Notes: a model not told the origin generated them from the sequence alone. 64,000 nt of DNA from Pseudomonas marginalis (GCF_024169655.1 NZ_JALJWV010000001.1:3105001-3169000); one strand, 5' to 3'. Shown: positions 51,713 to 60,618, counted from the stretch's first letter. Program-made: numbers and translations.

Positions 51713-52681
51713 TTACTTGGAGGCGTCACCGATCAGGGCTACACCGGCGGTGTGCTTGATGCTGGTGGCGGTCTTGTCCCAGTTGGTACCGGTCGCCAGT
51801 TCGGCGTCGGTTGGCGACTTGCCGCCGGTGGTGGTGTCCCAGGTGTAACCCTTCAGGCCCAGGCCGAAGGTGTAGTCGGTCTGGAGCGTGGTTTCGATAC
51901 GCTCCTTGCCGTTGGTGGTCTGGACGTTGCTGATGATGTCGCGGCCGTCGTGGACCAGCGCAGCGCCTTGCACCAGGGACAGGATGATTTCCTTGTTCGG
52001 GGTGCCGGCCTGCATCAGCGCCGGGGCATCCGTCACAACGGAGATCTTGCCGAGGATATCCACAACGCGGACGTTGCCCGCCTGGAACAGTTGCTGCTGG
52101 TTCGCCAGGTTCTGGCCGACCAGCTTGTGGTAGCTGGTGCCCTGCATCACCTGGGTTACCAGGTTCTGGCTTGCGTCGCCGAACTTCGCGTGGGCGTTGT
52201 TCAGGCCAGCGTAGGTGATGCCAGCGGTAGCCGACACATCGTTGACCGCGGCGGCCTGGGCGGTGATTGCAGCAACCAGGGCGGCAATCGCGGTGTTCAG
52301 TTGATCCTTGAGCAGGATTTCAGCGAACGCGCGGCTGGCGACTTCGATGCCTTGGGCGGTTGGTCGCTCCAGCCAGGTCATCTGCGACGGCTCGTAGCGG
52401 ATCGGACCGAAGCCACCGGCGACTTTCACCGAAGTGTTCTTCAGCTCGGTCAGGTCGGTAGCGGCGACAGTAGCGTTCGCGCTGTAGCGATCCACGCGGC
52501 GCTGGGCAGCGGCCAGAGTCTGGAAGAACGACTCTTGGAGGAAGTCACCGGTGAAGCCGTCCGGAGACAGCACGATTGCGCCACGGCTGGCGGCGTTGAA
52601 AGCGGCGAGATACTGATCCAGCGTCTCGAGAGTCGCCGGCATGATGTATTCGTTGAAAACCTGCATTTGCGACAGGGACAT
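51713..52681 (-). CDS. Major capsid protein
   Basis: 322 residues beginning 'MSLSQMQVFNEYIMPATLET'. It contains 'GFGPIRYEPSQMTWLERPTA' and 'LVQGAALVHDGRDIISNVQT', typical of siphovirus major capsid proteins of this portal type. It is preceded by a scaffold gene and followed by adaptor genes. GGAAATAACTC lies before the ATG. Confidence 0.88.
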   Translation of the reverse strand: MSLSQMQVFNEYIMPATLETLDQYLAAFNAASRGAIVLSPDGFTGDFLQESFFQTLAAAQRRVDRYSANATVAATDLTELKNTSVKVAGGFGPIRYEPSQMTWLERPTAQGIEVASRAFAEILLKDQLNTAIAALVAAITAQAAAVNDVSATAGITYAGLNNAHAKFGDASQNLVTQVMQGTSYHKLVGQNLANQQQLFQAGNVRVVDILGKISVVTDAPALMQAGTPNKEIILSLVQGAALVHDGRDIISNVQTTNGKERIETTLQTDYTFGLGLKGYTWDTTTGGKSPTDAELATGTNWDKTATSIKHTAGVALIGDASK

Positions 52682-52692
52682 GAGTTATTTCC

Positions 52693-53400
52693 TTACGATT
52701 GTGGGAGATCCGGGAACCGGCTCGCGATCGCGGCCTGTCGTTCCTCTTTGGTGCCGCCGATTTTTCCTTTTGCGGCCCCGCCGCCACCTCCAGCACCAGC
52801 AGCCCCGCCGCCAGATGCCTTGCTACCCGCGATCAACGGCGCGAAGGCCGTGTCGTTTGCGAATTCTGCTTTCAGCTCATCCAGCGTTGCCGCCGAGAGC
52901 TTGCCCTGCTGGTCGAGGACGACCACAACAGGCTTCCCGTCGCGCTGCTCCACGCTCAAACGGCGCTCGATGTGCGGCAACAGGGCTTTGGCGCTGCCCG
53001 GGATTGCCAGGGCAGACGCGATGTCAGTAGCGGTACGGCCGACTGTCAGATCCCGGATCTGAGTGCTCAGCGTTCCACGCTCCTGTTCCAGCATGCCGTT
53101 CAGCTCAGCTTCGCGGCGGTTGTACTTTTCGGACCAGGACTTTTCGAGCTCTTCGACGTTGCCGGACTTGCGAGCTGCTTCTTCACGCTCCAGTCGGGCC
53201 TGCTCTTCTGCGTCCTTGCGGGCCTTCTCGGCGGCTTTCTTCTCGCCGAGCAGCTCATCAACCTTGGCCTTCAGTCCGGATACATCTTCTTGCTGCGGCA
53301 GACCTTCAATGCCGAGTACGAACTTGCCGTCCTTCTCGGTGTAAAGAGCGCGCACGGCTTCGTCGACACCATCCAGGCTGTCCAGTTGGAATTTCAGCAT
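52693..53400 (-). CDS. Capsid scaffolding protein
   Basis: 235 residues. Long charged coiled coil ('KAKVDELLGEKKAAEKARKD' to 'KYNRREAELNGMLEQERGTL') and a Gly-rich C-terminal linker. The size, composition and place directly before the capsid gene are those of scaffold proteins. GGGAG lies before ATG 53400. Confidence 0.85.
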   Translation of the reverse strand: MLKFQLDSLDGVDEAVRALYTEKDGKFVLGIEGLPQQEDVSGLKAKVDELLGEKKAAEKARKDAEEQARLEREEAARKSGNVEELEKSWSEKYNRREAELNGMLEQERGTLSTQIRDLTVGRTATDIASALAIPGSAKALLPHIERRLSVEQRDGKPVVVVLDQQGKLSAATLDELKAEFANDTAFAPLIAGSKASGGGAAGAGGGGGAAKGKIGGTKEERQAAIASRFPDLPQS

Positions 53401-53450
53401 TTGTTGTCTCCCGGAGACGTTGGTGCAGGCCCTGCCTGCGGGCAAAAAAA

Positions 53451-53471
53451 AGCCCCGTCAATGACGGGGCT
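53451..53471 (-). terminator. Hairpin-T tract between the membrane moron and the scaffold gene
   Basis: AGCCCCGTC and GACGGGGCT stem followed on the minus strand by TTTTTTT. Confidence 0.8.
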
Positions 53472-53494
53472 CTCATGATTCATTCGGTTGGGAT

Positions 53495-54085
53495 TTACGA
53501 TTCACGTATTTTTGGGATTGCTGGATCCACTTCTACAGTGAAATCCTTCAAAGCTGTAGAAATCGTAATTTTCAATCCTTCAGTCTTTCCGCCGCAATAA
53601 TCACGAACGTATCCCTTTAGTCCTCTCAACGCATCTCTGTTGAAAAGCACGCTAAACCCTTTACCGGGCGTTAACGTCGTAATGAAAGAAGGCGTGCCGT
53701 GTAAAACCGACGAGCCATCCATCCAAAGCGTCTGGTCACTATGTTCTGAGTGGAAGAATATTCCATGAATATCGATTGGGGAGTTCCCCGAGTTTGCAAG
53801 CTTTACAGAAAACCCTGATGCCACACTCCCTCCGTGATTCGCCATGTAACCAGTGAGCTTTACAGAAAGCTTGGGTAACAACGCATCCCGTTGAGCCCAG
53901 CCGAAATAGCAAGTGGCGAAGACAGCGGAAAGCGCACCAATTCCGGACACCCAATCAGCGAGGCTCCCCCAGTCGGGAACAAACCTTACAGTTGATTGCG
54001 GATTCAAATTAATTCCCGCCGTAAGACCTAGTAATCCGCAGGCAACACACAGAAAAATGGCGCCAAACCCCATTAGCCAATTCAT
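53495..54085 (-). CDS. Membrane protein of unknown function, probable moron
   Basis: 196 residues. Two N-terminal membrane helices ('MNWLMGFGAIFLCVACGLLG', 'WVSGIGALSAVFATCYFGWA') are followed by a beta-rich soluble domain ('LSVKLTGYMANHGGSVASGF'). No structural role is expected for a two-helix membrane protein between the head-morphogenesis and scaffold genes, so it is probably cargo acting in the host envelope. It is followed by its own terminator. Confidence 0.7.
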   Translation of the reverse strand: MNWLMGFGAIFLCVACGLLGLTAGINLNPQSTVRFVPDWGSLADWVSGIGALSAVFATCYFGWAQRDALLPKLSVKLTGYMANHGGSVASGFSVKLANSGNSPIDIHGIFFHSEHSDQTLWMDGSSVLHGTPSFITTLTPGKGFSVLFNRDALRGLKGYVRDYCGGKTEGLKITISTALKDFTVEVDPAIPKIRES

Positions 54086-54127
54086 GCATTCCGCCCATAG
54101 ATTTGGAAAGAGCGCACTTTATCACCA

Positions 54128-55213
54128 CTATAGCCCTGCACGCTCGAACGCTAACGGCTCAAGCGCCTTCATCTGCACAAGGGTCAGCGGCGCAAAGTTC
54201 CGATCAAGCTGCAACTCGGAAAAGCGCTCGATGCTCAACCCTCCTTCTCGAAACAGCTTCGCGCGTACTGGGCCGATAGCCCTATCCTGAAACGCCGCCG
54301 GCTGCTGCTTGAGCCAGTCGTAGTAGCTGAGATCCGCCCTCACCTGCTGGGCGCCAGCGTCACCGATGGATGCCCGCGTAGCGTCCTTGGCGAACAAAGC
54401 GCTGAAGCGAGTCACCGCCACCACCGTCGAGCGACAGTTGATGTGGATCGGCGGCCTTGGCCCCTCGGTCAGCTTGAACCGGCGCTTATCGAGCGTTCGG
54501 CATTGGCTGGTTGTCTTCGAATCCAGGGTGCTGACCCACTCCACCGACTGCACGACGTCGCTGTTCTCCTTCAGCGTCTCCATTCGCGCCTGGGTGGCGA
54601 CGTGCTGCACCGCCGTCCGCACGATGGCGCCAGCGTTACGGTTCGTCGTGGCCAGGATGCCGTCGTTGTACTGGAGCGCCTTCGTGCCGCGAATATTCTT
54701 GATGATCTGGAAGTTGGTCTGGCCTTCGAAGAAGCCCTGCCTGATCGTACCTGTGAGGCGTTGCCGCTCGGTGGCGGTAAAGCCATCGATGAACGACTTG
54801 AGCAGCTTCCCGCCGTCGGCACCGCGCACACTGAGTGGATTGGTGAGGATTGCCGCCCTGATTGCCGCAGCACCTGGCACTGCCGCGTCGAAGGTGACGC
54901 CCACCGGTGCCGCCCGGGTCAGGCTGGTTGCTTCAAACTCGGCCTCATAGTTGGCGATGTCCACCAGGTCGAGGTTCAGCTTCTCGCTGTACCGGTCGAA
55001 GATGCCCAGCAGCAGGCTGTCGACCTCGCTCAGCAGTCGTTCCAAGCGGACGACGGTGTAATCCGTCAGATCCGCGCGAATCAGCCGCTCACGAATCGAG
55101 CGGTCGATCTCCTTGAGGAAAGGTGCGAACTTCGCCACCTCTCCAGACTTGAGCTGCTCAAGGAAGACGGCGTGCCGGATAGTGGCGTCAAGGATTGCTT
55201 GGTTTGCCGCCAT
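54128..55213 (-). CDS. Head morphogenesis / minor capsid protein (MuF, SPP1 gp7-like)
   Basis: 361 residues. The C-terminal MuF domain is visible: 'NRNAGAIVRTAVQHVATQAR', 'VVQSVEWVSTLDSKTTSQCR' and 'PRPPIHINCRSTVVAV' (the H-x-NCR signature). The N-terminal helices contact the portal. The start overlaps the portal end by 26 bases. Confidence 0.88.
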   Translation of the reverse strand: MAANQAILDATIRHAVFLEQLKSGEVAKFAPFLKEIDRSIRERLIRADLTDYTVVRLERLLSEVDSLLLGIFDRYSEKLNLDLVDIANYEAEFEATSLTRAAPVGVTFDAAVPGAAAIRAAILTNPLSVRGADGGKLLKSFIDGFTATERQRLTGTIRQGFFEGQTNFQIIKNIRGTKALQYNDGILATTNRNAGAIVRTAVQHVATQARMETLKENSDVVQSVEWVSTLDSKTTSQCRTLDKRRFKLTEGPRPPIHINCRSTVVAVTRFSALFAKDATRASIGDAGAQQVRADLSYYDWLKQQPAAFQDRAIGPVRAKLFREGGLSIERFSELQLDRNFAPLTLVQMKALEPLAFERAGL

Positions 55214-56648
55214 TCGGGATTACCTCAGTGTCATCAAGTGCGGGCCCGGTGCTTTGTGCCTCCAGCTCATCCCGGATTTCGTCGTCCGTTTTCTCTGGGT
55301 TGATCACGCCGCGATCGCGCAGGTACTGCCAGAAGTCGCCTTCCGGTAGCTTGCCGCCCTGCACTGCGTTGAAGAGTGCCGCCAGGATCGTCGCGTCCAG
55401 AGTGATCTGGCTGAAGTCTTGGTTGAGCTTGTAGACCACTTCGCCAGGGGCATTCACGAACTCAGCCATCCAGGCCAGGCACTGGCTGTACGCTTCGCTG
55501 ACGTTGCTCACCACCAGGGAGAGAACGCTGTGTTCGGCGGCGCTGTCGTTGTCCGCTTGGGTCGCGGTCTTCACCGCACTACCACGTTCAATTAGCCGGG
55601 CACCGAGAGACACCATGTCCTCTTTCTTCGCGTCCATGGCCTCCTTGACGAGGGTGTTCGGCTCCGGTTGAGCGAATCCACACGACCCGTTGGCCGGTAG
55701 CGTCAGCGGCGCTCTGGAGCCGACATAGATACCGTTGGCCTCAAGGTGATCGCGCCAAGCCTCATCGAGCCCGGAAATCCAGAACTGCGGCTGCCCTGAA
55801 AACCAGACCGAGTCCTCATAATCCGCACTATTGCAGTAATGGCCGATGTTGAGCACGGCCATGTCGTACAGCGGCGCGTCGTCGATGCTGGTGTCGTTGT
55901 TCTCGCTGCCGAGAAAGTGAAACGGGATGATCCGCCAGGGCTGGCCCGCGCCGTTGAGTGGAGTGAAGGGGGGGATGATCATAGCCGTTTGGCTTGAGCT
56001 CTCTTCCCACACCTCCTGGGTATAAACGCCGACATCGTCCAGGCGTAGCACTCGGTATTGGGTAACCTTTTCGCTACCGAAGCCATCATCGGTATCGACA
56101 TCCACGGATTCCTGCAGCACCACCAGACTCAGCAGGTGCTGGCCACCGACCTTACGGGTCTTCCAGTTCCTGATCGACTCAGCAGGGTAGCTCGCAACAC
56201 TCGCACGAGCGCGACCCGCCTGTTCGTCCGCCTTGCTCACCGTACCCGCCTGCACTGCGGCGTAATCCACCAGCAAGCCGTGCCGGCCAACTTCGAGCAG
56301 GTGCCCGATGACCGATTGAGACTGCTGGTAGACGCTCACGCCCTGCCCGTCGATATCCGTGGCCACGTAATCAAGCGCGCCAGGCACGGTCAGCGTTGGC
56401 CAAGTGCGAAACACCGCCCCCACCAGACTGTGCTTCGTGCGGCCGGTAGCGTTGTAGAACACGGCCCGCTGCTTGTACGACTTGTACCGCTCAAGGTTCT
56501 CAGGGCTGGTGTCGTGTTTGTTGGGCCTCGGCAAGTAAACATCGCCGCGCCCCTTTACCGTCTCGGAGCCCTTGCACACGTCGCGCACCAGCCGCCAACG
56601 GGACTGTGCCGCGTTGTACTCCGGGCGGGTGTAAGTGACGTCTGCCAT
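55188..56648 (-). CDS. Portal protein (DUF4055 family)
   Basis: 486 residues. 'RPEYNAAQSRWRLVRDVCKG' and 'HSLVGAVFRTWPTLTVP' near the start and 'GLDEAWRDHLEANGIYVGSR' mid-protein match DUF4055 portals. Coupled to the terminase gene by TAATG. The ring of this protein is the DNA entry channel. Confidence 0.88.
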   Translation of the reverse strand: MADVTYTRPEYNAAQSRWRLVRDVCKGSETVKGRGDVYLPRPNKHDTSPENLERYKSYKQRAVFYNATGRTKHSLVGAVFRTWPTLTVPGALDYVATDIDGQGVSVYQQSQSVIGHLLEVGRHGLLVDYAAVQAGTVSKADEQAGRARASVASYPAESIRNWKTRKVGGQHLLSLVVLQESVDVDTDDGFGSEKVTQYRVLRLDDVGVYTQEVWEESSSQTAMIIPPFTPLNGAGQPWRIIPFHFLGSENNDTSIDDAPLYDMAVLNIGHYCNSADYEDSVWFSGQPQFWISGLDEAWRDHLEANGIYVGSRAPLTLPANGSCGFAQPEPNTLVKEAMDAKKEDMVSLGARLIERGSAVKTATQADNDSAAEHSVLSLVVSNVSEAYSQCLAWMAEFVNAPGEVVYKLNQDFSQITLDATILAALFNAVQGGKLPEGDFWQYLRDRGVINPEKTDDEIRDELEAQSTGPALDDTEVIPNGGKPSNP

Positions 56649-58135
56649 TAGCGTGCGAATCCCATTTTGATTGATTTGACCGGTTTCCTAGCGCTCTTGG
56701 CGACAGCGAAGTACCGGAATCCGTCGGAGCCGTGAGAGGTCCAGTCGTGCAGCGGCTTGTCTTTCCAGCAGCCGCGCTTGTCGTCCCACTCCTTGCGGTA
56801 GTTCTCAAGGCAGGAGACCCCCTGCTCGCACTTCGAGTCATCGAAAGCACACTTGGGCAGGATCTCCCGCACCTGCTCGATACCATCGTTGACGCCGAGC
56901 TTCGGCACGACCTGGAAAGTCATGCTGTATTTCTGGCCGTCGATGTCGTAGCCCTCGCGGGCCAGCTCCCGACGGGTTTTGGCGTCGCTGCCGAACTCCC
57001 TGTTATCGATGTCGTGCGGCCCCCAGTGTTCGGAGTAGGTGTAGCCCTTGTCCTTGAGCACCTTCATGTAGTGCCGCAGGCCTTCGCCGCTGTTCTCGTA
57101 GTAATCGATGACGTGAAACTCTTCGCCGACCTGGCGCACGAACCAGATCGCCGTGGAGTCGCCGACGCCGATGTCCCAGAAGGTCATCACCGGCAGGTGG
57201 CTGTTGTTCGGGATCACGCCGATACGCTGCTGGGCGTAGAGCTTCGTCAACTGCTGGGCGTAGTAAGCACCCTCAACCGACTGCTGGAAGGCTTCGACCG
57301 GGATCGACGGGTATTCCCGCTTCATGTCGTCGCCGAGCGTCTTCTCCTTCGCCGCGTACCAGGCGCGCTGGCCTGGGTTTGTGTCGATTCCGTGCTTGGC
57401 GAACAGGTCGTTGAAATAGTCGGTCAGGCGCTGCGGGATGACGACGTCAGTCGGGTCAAGCCAATAGGCCTTGTTCTTCCACCAAGAGAAGAAGAAAAAC
57501 TTCCAGTCCAGCAAGCCCAGGGGCACGCCGGCCAGTTGTTGGCGCTCCGCGCTCTGCGAGTAATCGAAGAAGTAGCCCGCCCTGCCCTCCGCGGTCGACT
57601 CAATCGTGACGAAGCAATCGGTGGCGACAGCCTCGAAGGCGCCGGTGACGATCTCCCGCGCCTTGTGCGGAAACTTGGCGCAGATCTTTCCGAATTCGGA
57701 TACGTGCAGGTAGCGCAGCGTGCCGCCCCGAAACGAGGTGCTGACGTAGAGCGAACCACCCTTGCTGAAGACCAGCTCGCCGGCGGCGTCATTACTCGCA
57801 GGGTTGGCAGCGCGAATCTCAGCAGGCAGGTTGTCGTAGGCGTACTTCACCTTCTCCCGGAACAGGCGCTTGGCGTCGTTCAGGGTGTGAGCGATCAGAG
57901 CGCACTTGGCCGACTCGAACAGAGCCGCGTCCAGTTGGATGATGCAGCACTCGGTGGTGAAGCCAAGCTGCCGGGCCTTCAGGATGATGTTCCGGGTGTG
58001 CATCCCCTCGAAGTATTCGATCTGCTCGTCCGTCATCCGGAAGCGAACCTTCTTCCCGGCTTTGTCGGTGATGAAGTAAAGGTTGTTCAACCGCCAGTAC
58101 TTGTCCCGGAGCAGCTTCAAGTGCTCGGGCTTCAT
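56648..58135 (-). CDS. Terminase large subunit
   Basis: 495 residues. An atypical Walker A ('IILKARQLGFTT') lies near 50-61, a Walker B/coupling region around 'RYLHVSEFGKICA' and 'FVTIESTAEGRAG', and an RNase H-like nuclease half with 'VMTFWDIGVGDSTAIWFVR' and 'WGPHDIDNREFG' supplies acidic residues. It is the ATP-driven DNA packaging motor. Confidence 0.93.
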   Translation of the reverse strand: MKPEHLKLLRDKYWRLNNLYFITDKAGKKVRFRMTDEQIEYFEGMHTRNIILKARQLGFTTECCIIQLDAALFESAKCALIAHTLNDAKRLFREKVKYAYDNLPAEIRAANPASNDAAGELVFSKGGSLYVSTSFRGGTLRYLHVSEFGKICAKFPHKAREIVTGAFEAVATDCFVTIESTAEGRAGYFFDYSQSAERQQLAGVPLGLLDWKFFFFSWWKNKAYWLDPTDVVIPQRLTDYFNDLFAKHGIDTNPGQRAWYAAKEKTLGDDMKREYPSIPVEAFQQSVEGAYYAQQLTKLYAQQRIGVIPNNSHLPVMTFWDIGVGDSTAIWFVRQVGEEFHVIDYYENSGEGLRHYMKVLKDKGYTYSEHWGPHDIDNREFGSDAKTRRELAREGYDIDGQKYSMTFQVVPKLGVNDGIEQVREILPKCAFDDSKCEQGVSCLENYRKEWDDKRGCWKDKPLHDWTSHGSDGFRYFAVAKSARKPVKSIKMGFAR

Positions 58136-58136
58136 G

Positions 58137-58754
58137 TCAGGCTTCCTTCGATAGATCGTCCATCATTTTCGATAGCTCGTCGGCGTCACTGTTGCCGGCT
58201 TTGGTGTCGAGGTCGTAGGCCTGGCGCTCCAGGGCAACCAGCGTCTTCAGGGTCTCGGCGAGCTCCTTCATCGTCTTGGTGCGAGAAGGCAGCGCGCCCA
58301 TCTTGTTAGCCAGGGCCAGAACGTCTGCCATTGCATCGCCGTCGTCGTGGTCAGCGTCCTTCAACTGGGCGATCAACTCTTTGATGGTGCCCTGCTCATC
58401 GGTCAGCGCTTCCAATTCGTCCAGCAGCTTGTTGGTGAGGCGCCGGCCACGTGAGATGTCGCCGCGGTGGGCCATACGGATGTTCGCGATGACCTCGGCG
58501 TTGACCTCGATGATCTCTCGCTCGGTTTCCACTGATTTGCTGGCAACCTGCGTGGCAACCTCTCGTTTGGCAACCAGCGAATCAGCTTTCGCCTTGATCT
58601 TGGCCTTTAGATCTCGCTCCCAGCCATTGGCCTTGGCTCGCTTCTGGATAGCGGTGTGAGACACACCGCAGGACGATGCGATCTCTCTTACGGAAAGCAC
58701 GCCGGCCCGATAGGCGCGTTCGATTGCCTCCCAGTCGGGTTGCTTGGTTGTCAT
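58137..58754 (-). CDS. Terminase small subunit
   Basis: 205 residues. An N-terminal helix-turn-helix 'YRAGVLSVREIASSCGVSHT' is followed by a long helical oligomerisation region. The start at ATG 58754 ('MTTKQPDWEAIE') is the family start; a longer frame upstream is not needed. One base separates it from the large subunit start. Confidence 0.88.
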   Translation of the reverse strand: MTTKQPDWEAIERAYRAGVLSVREIASSCGVSHTAIQKRAKANGWERDLKAKIKAKADSLVAKREVATQVASKSVETEREIIEVNAEVIANIRMAHRGDISRGRRLTNKLLDELEALTDEQGTIKELIAQLKDADHDDGDAMADVLALANKMGALPSRTKTMKELAETLKTLVALERQAYDLDTKAGNSDADELSKMMDDLSKEA

Positions 58755-58839
58755 AAATTGTCTCAGGCACTTGATTGGTCGAGCACGTGACTCCATTAGT
58801 AATGGCGCAGTACCCAATTAACCGTTTTAAGGAAAGAAG

Positions 58840-59049
58840 ATGTCTATCGAAGCGATCTCGAAAGTTGGTGAAAACTCCTACCGCCAATTGATTCCCGCAG
58901 CGCAGCGTGCTGTCGCCGTTGGTGCTGCCTTGGAGCTGATTCAAAGCCGCATCGGCACAGCTCTCGCTGGAACCAGTCTTGAAACTGAAATGACCAAGCT
59001 GTCGCAGTACGCTGACAAGATCCAAGCTGCTCTTAAAACGGCAGATTGA
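58840..59049 (+). CDS. Small opposite-strand phage gene (69 aa)
   Basis: AAGGAAAGAAG lies before the ATG. A helical product ('LIPAAQRAVAVGAALELIQS'), acidic, without membrane segment. It is transcribed against the late operon, so probably expressed independently of it. Function unknown. Confidence 0.6.
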   Translation: MSIEAISKVGENSYRQLIPAAQRAVAVGAALELIQSRIGTALAGTSLETEMTKLSQYADKIQAALKTAD

Positions 59050-59080
59050 TGCATCCGTGCCGCACTTACCTGCGGCACAC

Positions 59081-59335
59081 CTACCCTTCCCCATTGTCCA
59101 GCAGTACATCAATCAGCTTCTGCTCACCCAAGCACATCGCACCCAGGCATTGCAGGTCATCGCACTTAGGGCCGAGGCCGAACACGGTGACCTCTCCCTT
59201 CGCGCCGATCAGCGTCAAGGCGCCTACGGTGCATTCAGGATGCTCACCCGCGTCGAGGTCGTCAGCAATCTTGCGCAGGGTCTTGGCAGCATCGCGCCAC
59301 CCCTCACGCTTGAGCTCAACAATCTTCATGCTCAT
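59081..59335 (-). CDS. Small phage protein (84 aa)
   Basis: 'MSMKIVELKREGWRDAAKTL' then 'GPKCDDLQCLGAMCLGEQKL' with three closely spaced Cys. AGCAGGTGAG lies before ATG 59335. Four small genes overlap head-to-tail here (59081-59914). Function unknown. Confidence 0.6.
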   Translation of the reverse strand: MSMKIVELKREGWRDAAKTLRKIADDLDAGEHPECTVGALTLIGAKGEVTVFGLGPKCDDLQCLGAMCLGEQKLIDVLLDNGEG

Positions 59336-59520
59336 GCGCTCACCTGCTGAAGCCACTCTTCTATGATCCGGCGCACCACTGGCTCAGTCAGGATTGAGGA
59401 CGGCTTATCGCCGGCGATCACCGATTGAACCAGGGCGCGCGGTATTACGCGGACAGCATCACTGGCTACCACCATCAGGTGCGGGCGCTGGTCGGCGATG
59501 TCGTGGATGGTCGCGGTCAT
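59332..59520 (-). CDS. Small phage protein (62 aa)
   Basis: Overlaps both neighbours by four bases. 'MTATIHDIADQRPHLMVVAS' and a helical end. No family recognised. Confidence 0.55.
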   Translation of the reverse strand: MTATIHDIADQRPHLMVVASDAVRVIPRALVQSVIAGDKPSSILTEPVVRRIIEEWLQQVSA

Positions 59521-59708
59521 TGCGTCACCATCTGGTGTGTCTGTGCATGGGCGTGACCATGGAGCAGTCCAACGATCAGACCTTGGGGCAGTCCGGCTTC
59601 CTTGGCAGCGTCAACGGCATCAGCAATAGCCTTGTCGAGAGCACTTGCTGCGGCGTTGATGTCCTGGCTCATCGGCAGTGCGCGGCGCAGGCGGGTGACG
59701 TTGCTCAC
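59517..59708 (-). CDS. Small phage protein (63 aa)
   Basis: Helical, Ala-rich ('DKAIADAVDAAKEAGLPQGL'), with 'LLHGHAHAQTHQM' near the end. Four-base overlaps at both ends imply coupled translation. No family recognised. Confidence 0.55.
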   Translation of the reverse strand: MSNVTRLRRALPMSQDINAAASALDKAIADAVDAAKEAGLPQGLIVGLLHGHAHAQTHQMVTQ

Positions 59709-59914
59709 GGCGCGACCTCATACTGAAATGCCCGATCAGCAGGCATGGCAGTCACAAACCGGCACCGGTGGGCATCGAACTCTTCCTTGGTGGCGATCGT
59801 GCGCTCGTAGCGGGAATTGTTCTTCCCGGTGAACCGCTCACGATGAACGACCACACCCTTACGCAGGAACTCGACCTCGGCCGACCCCAGAAGCTTGGTT
59901 ACGATTACTTTCAT
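59705..59914 (-). CDS. Small phage protein (69 aa)
   Basis: Beta-rich and basic ('MKVIVTKLLGSAEVEFLRKG'). GAGAAAGG lies before the ATG, immediately after a 9-bp-arm inverted repeat. First of the overlapping four-gene set after the holin. Confidence 0.55.
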   Translation of the reverse strand: MKVIVTKLLGSAEVEFLRKGVVVHRERFTGKNNSRYERTIATKEEFDAHRCRFVTAMPADRAFQYEVAP

Positions 59915-59925
59915 GTGACCTTTCT

Positions 59926-59961
59926 CGCGCCACGATTTGACGCATTCGAAAACGTGGCGCG
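59926..59961 (-). promoter_or_regulatory. Long inverted repeat between holin and the next gene
   Basis: CGCGCCACG and CGTGGCGCG are perfect 9-base arms around 18 bases. The left arm abuts the ribosome site of the next gene. It could be an attenuator or RNA-processing hairpin. Confidence 0.5.
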
Positions 59962-59963
59962 GA

Positions 59964-60296
59964 TCAATCGACCTTGCGACTGGGCAGTTTGAAGTCAGTC
60001 ACCCTGTCAGCAATCGACCGGATCTTCTCCACACCCAGAAAACCAACCCAACCACCCGCGAAGGTGGCCATGCTCTGGGGCAGACCGAAGAAGTCCAGGC
60101 CACTGATGATGGTCAACGTCAGGCCGCCACAGATCGCGCCCTCCACCAGCATCTGGCGCCGCGTGCCGCCGCCGTAGGTGATGCGCAGGACGGCCATGGC
60201 GCAGGACAGCGCAGCCGCACAGAGGATTGGCGAATGCTGGCTCAACCACGCAAGCGCAATCGCCCATGTGTCTGGTTTGTCTGGCATGTTGGACAT
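59964..60296 (-). CDS. Phage holin (lambda-type holin family)
   Basis: 110 residues. Three hydrophobic segments ('HSPILCAAALSCAMAVLR', 'QMLVEGAICGGLTLTIIS', 'SMATFAGGWVGFLGVEKI') and a basic C-terminus agree with the PF05106-type class I holin. It controls lysis timing by opening the inner membrane for the endolysin encoded at 34 kb. The start may also be the second ATG (60287). Confidence 0.85.
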   Translation of the reverse strand: MSNMPDKPDTWAIALAWLSQHSPILCAAALSCAMAVLRITYGGGTRRQMLVEGAICGGLTLTIISGLDFFGLPQSMATFAGGWVGFLGVEKIRSIADRVTDFKLPSRKVD

Positions 60297-60415
60297 CTCG
60301 GTTCCTCCCCGTCAGGGAGTTATGAATATGACAGGTCATGGCCTGCAGATTTGAATCAGCTCCGGCGGCACTCCCAGCTCAGAGCGAAGGGTGTGGCGGG
60401 GCCGAAAACGAAAAG

Positions 60416-60435
60416 GCCTCGATCAATGTCGAGGC
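60416..60435 (-). terminator. Hairpin after the 53-aa membrane gene
   Basis: GCCTCGA and TCGAGGC stem, with CTTTTCG following on the minus strand. Confidence 0.6.
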
Positions 60436-60441
60436 TCTGAA

Positions 60442-60603
60442 TTAGAGGCGCTTAAGCCTTTCGATGCAGATGAGCGCGCCAATTCCGGAGAGGATTGTGC
60501 CGCCCGCTGCGATCAGGAAAATGCCAGCTTGCCGCCCAGTAAGATCTCCCCGTCCGCAAGCCTCGTGGTTCGCAGCCACTACCAACAGGTTTACAGCCGC
60601 CAT
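60442..60603 (-). CDS. Small membrane protein (53 aa)
   Basis: Two hydrophobic stretches ('MAAVNLLVVAANHEACG' and 'AGIFLIAAGGTILSGIGALI'). It lies between two hairpin terminators, next to the holin, so it might be an antiholin-like or accessory lysis protein. The ribosome site is weak, hence moderate confidence. Confidence 0.45.
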   Translation of the reverse strand: MAAVNLLVVAANHEACGRGDLTGRQAGIFLIAAGGTILSGIGALICIERLKRL

Positions 60604-60618
60604 GTCGAGTCCGTAGAT

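Noticed and set aside
51461..53062. 533-codon plus-strand frame across the capsid and scaffold genes
   Set aside because: Antisense to two structural genes and spans their boundary; composition mirrors the real genes.
56732..58309. 525-codon plus-strand frame opposite the terminase genes
   Set aside because: Antisense shadow running through two real genes.
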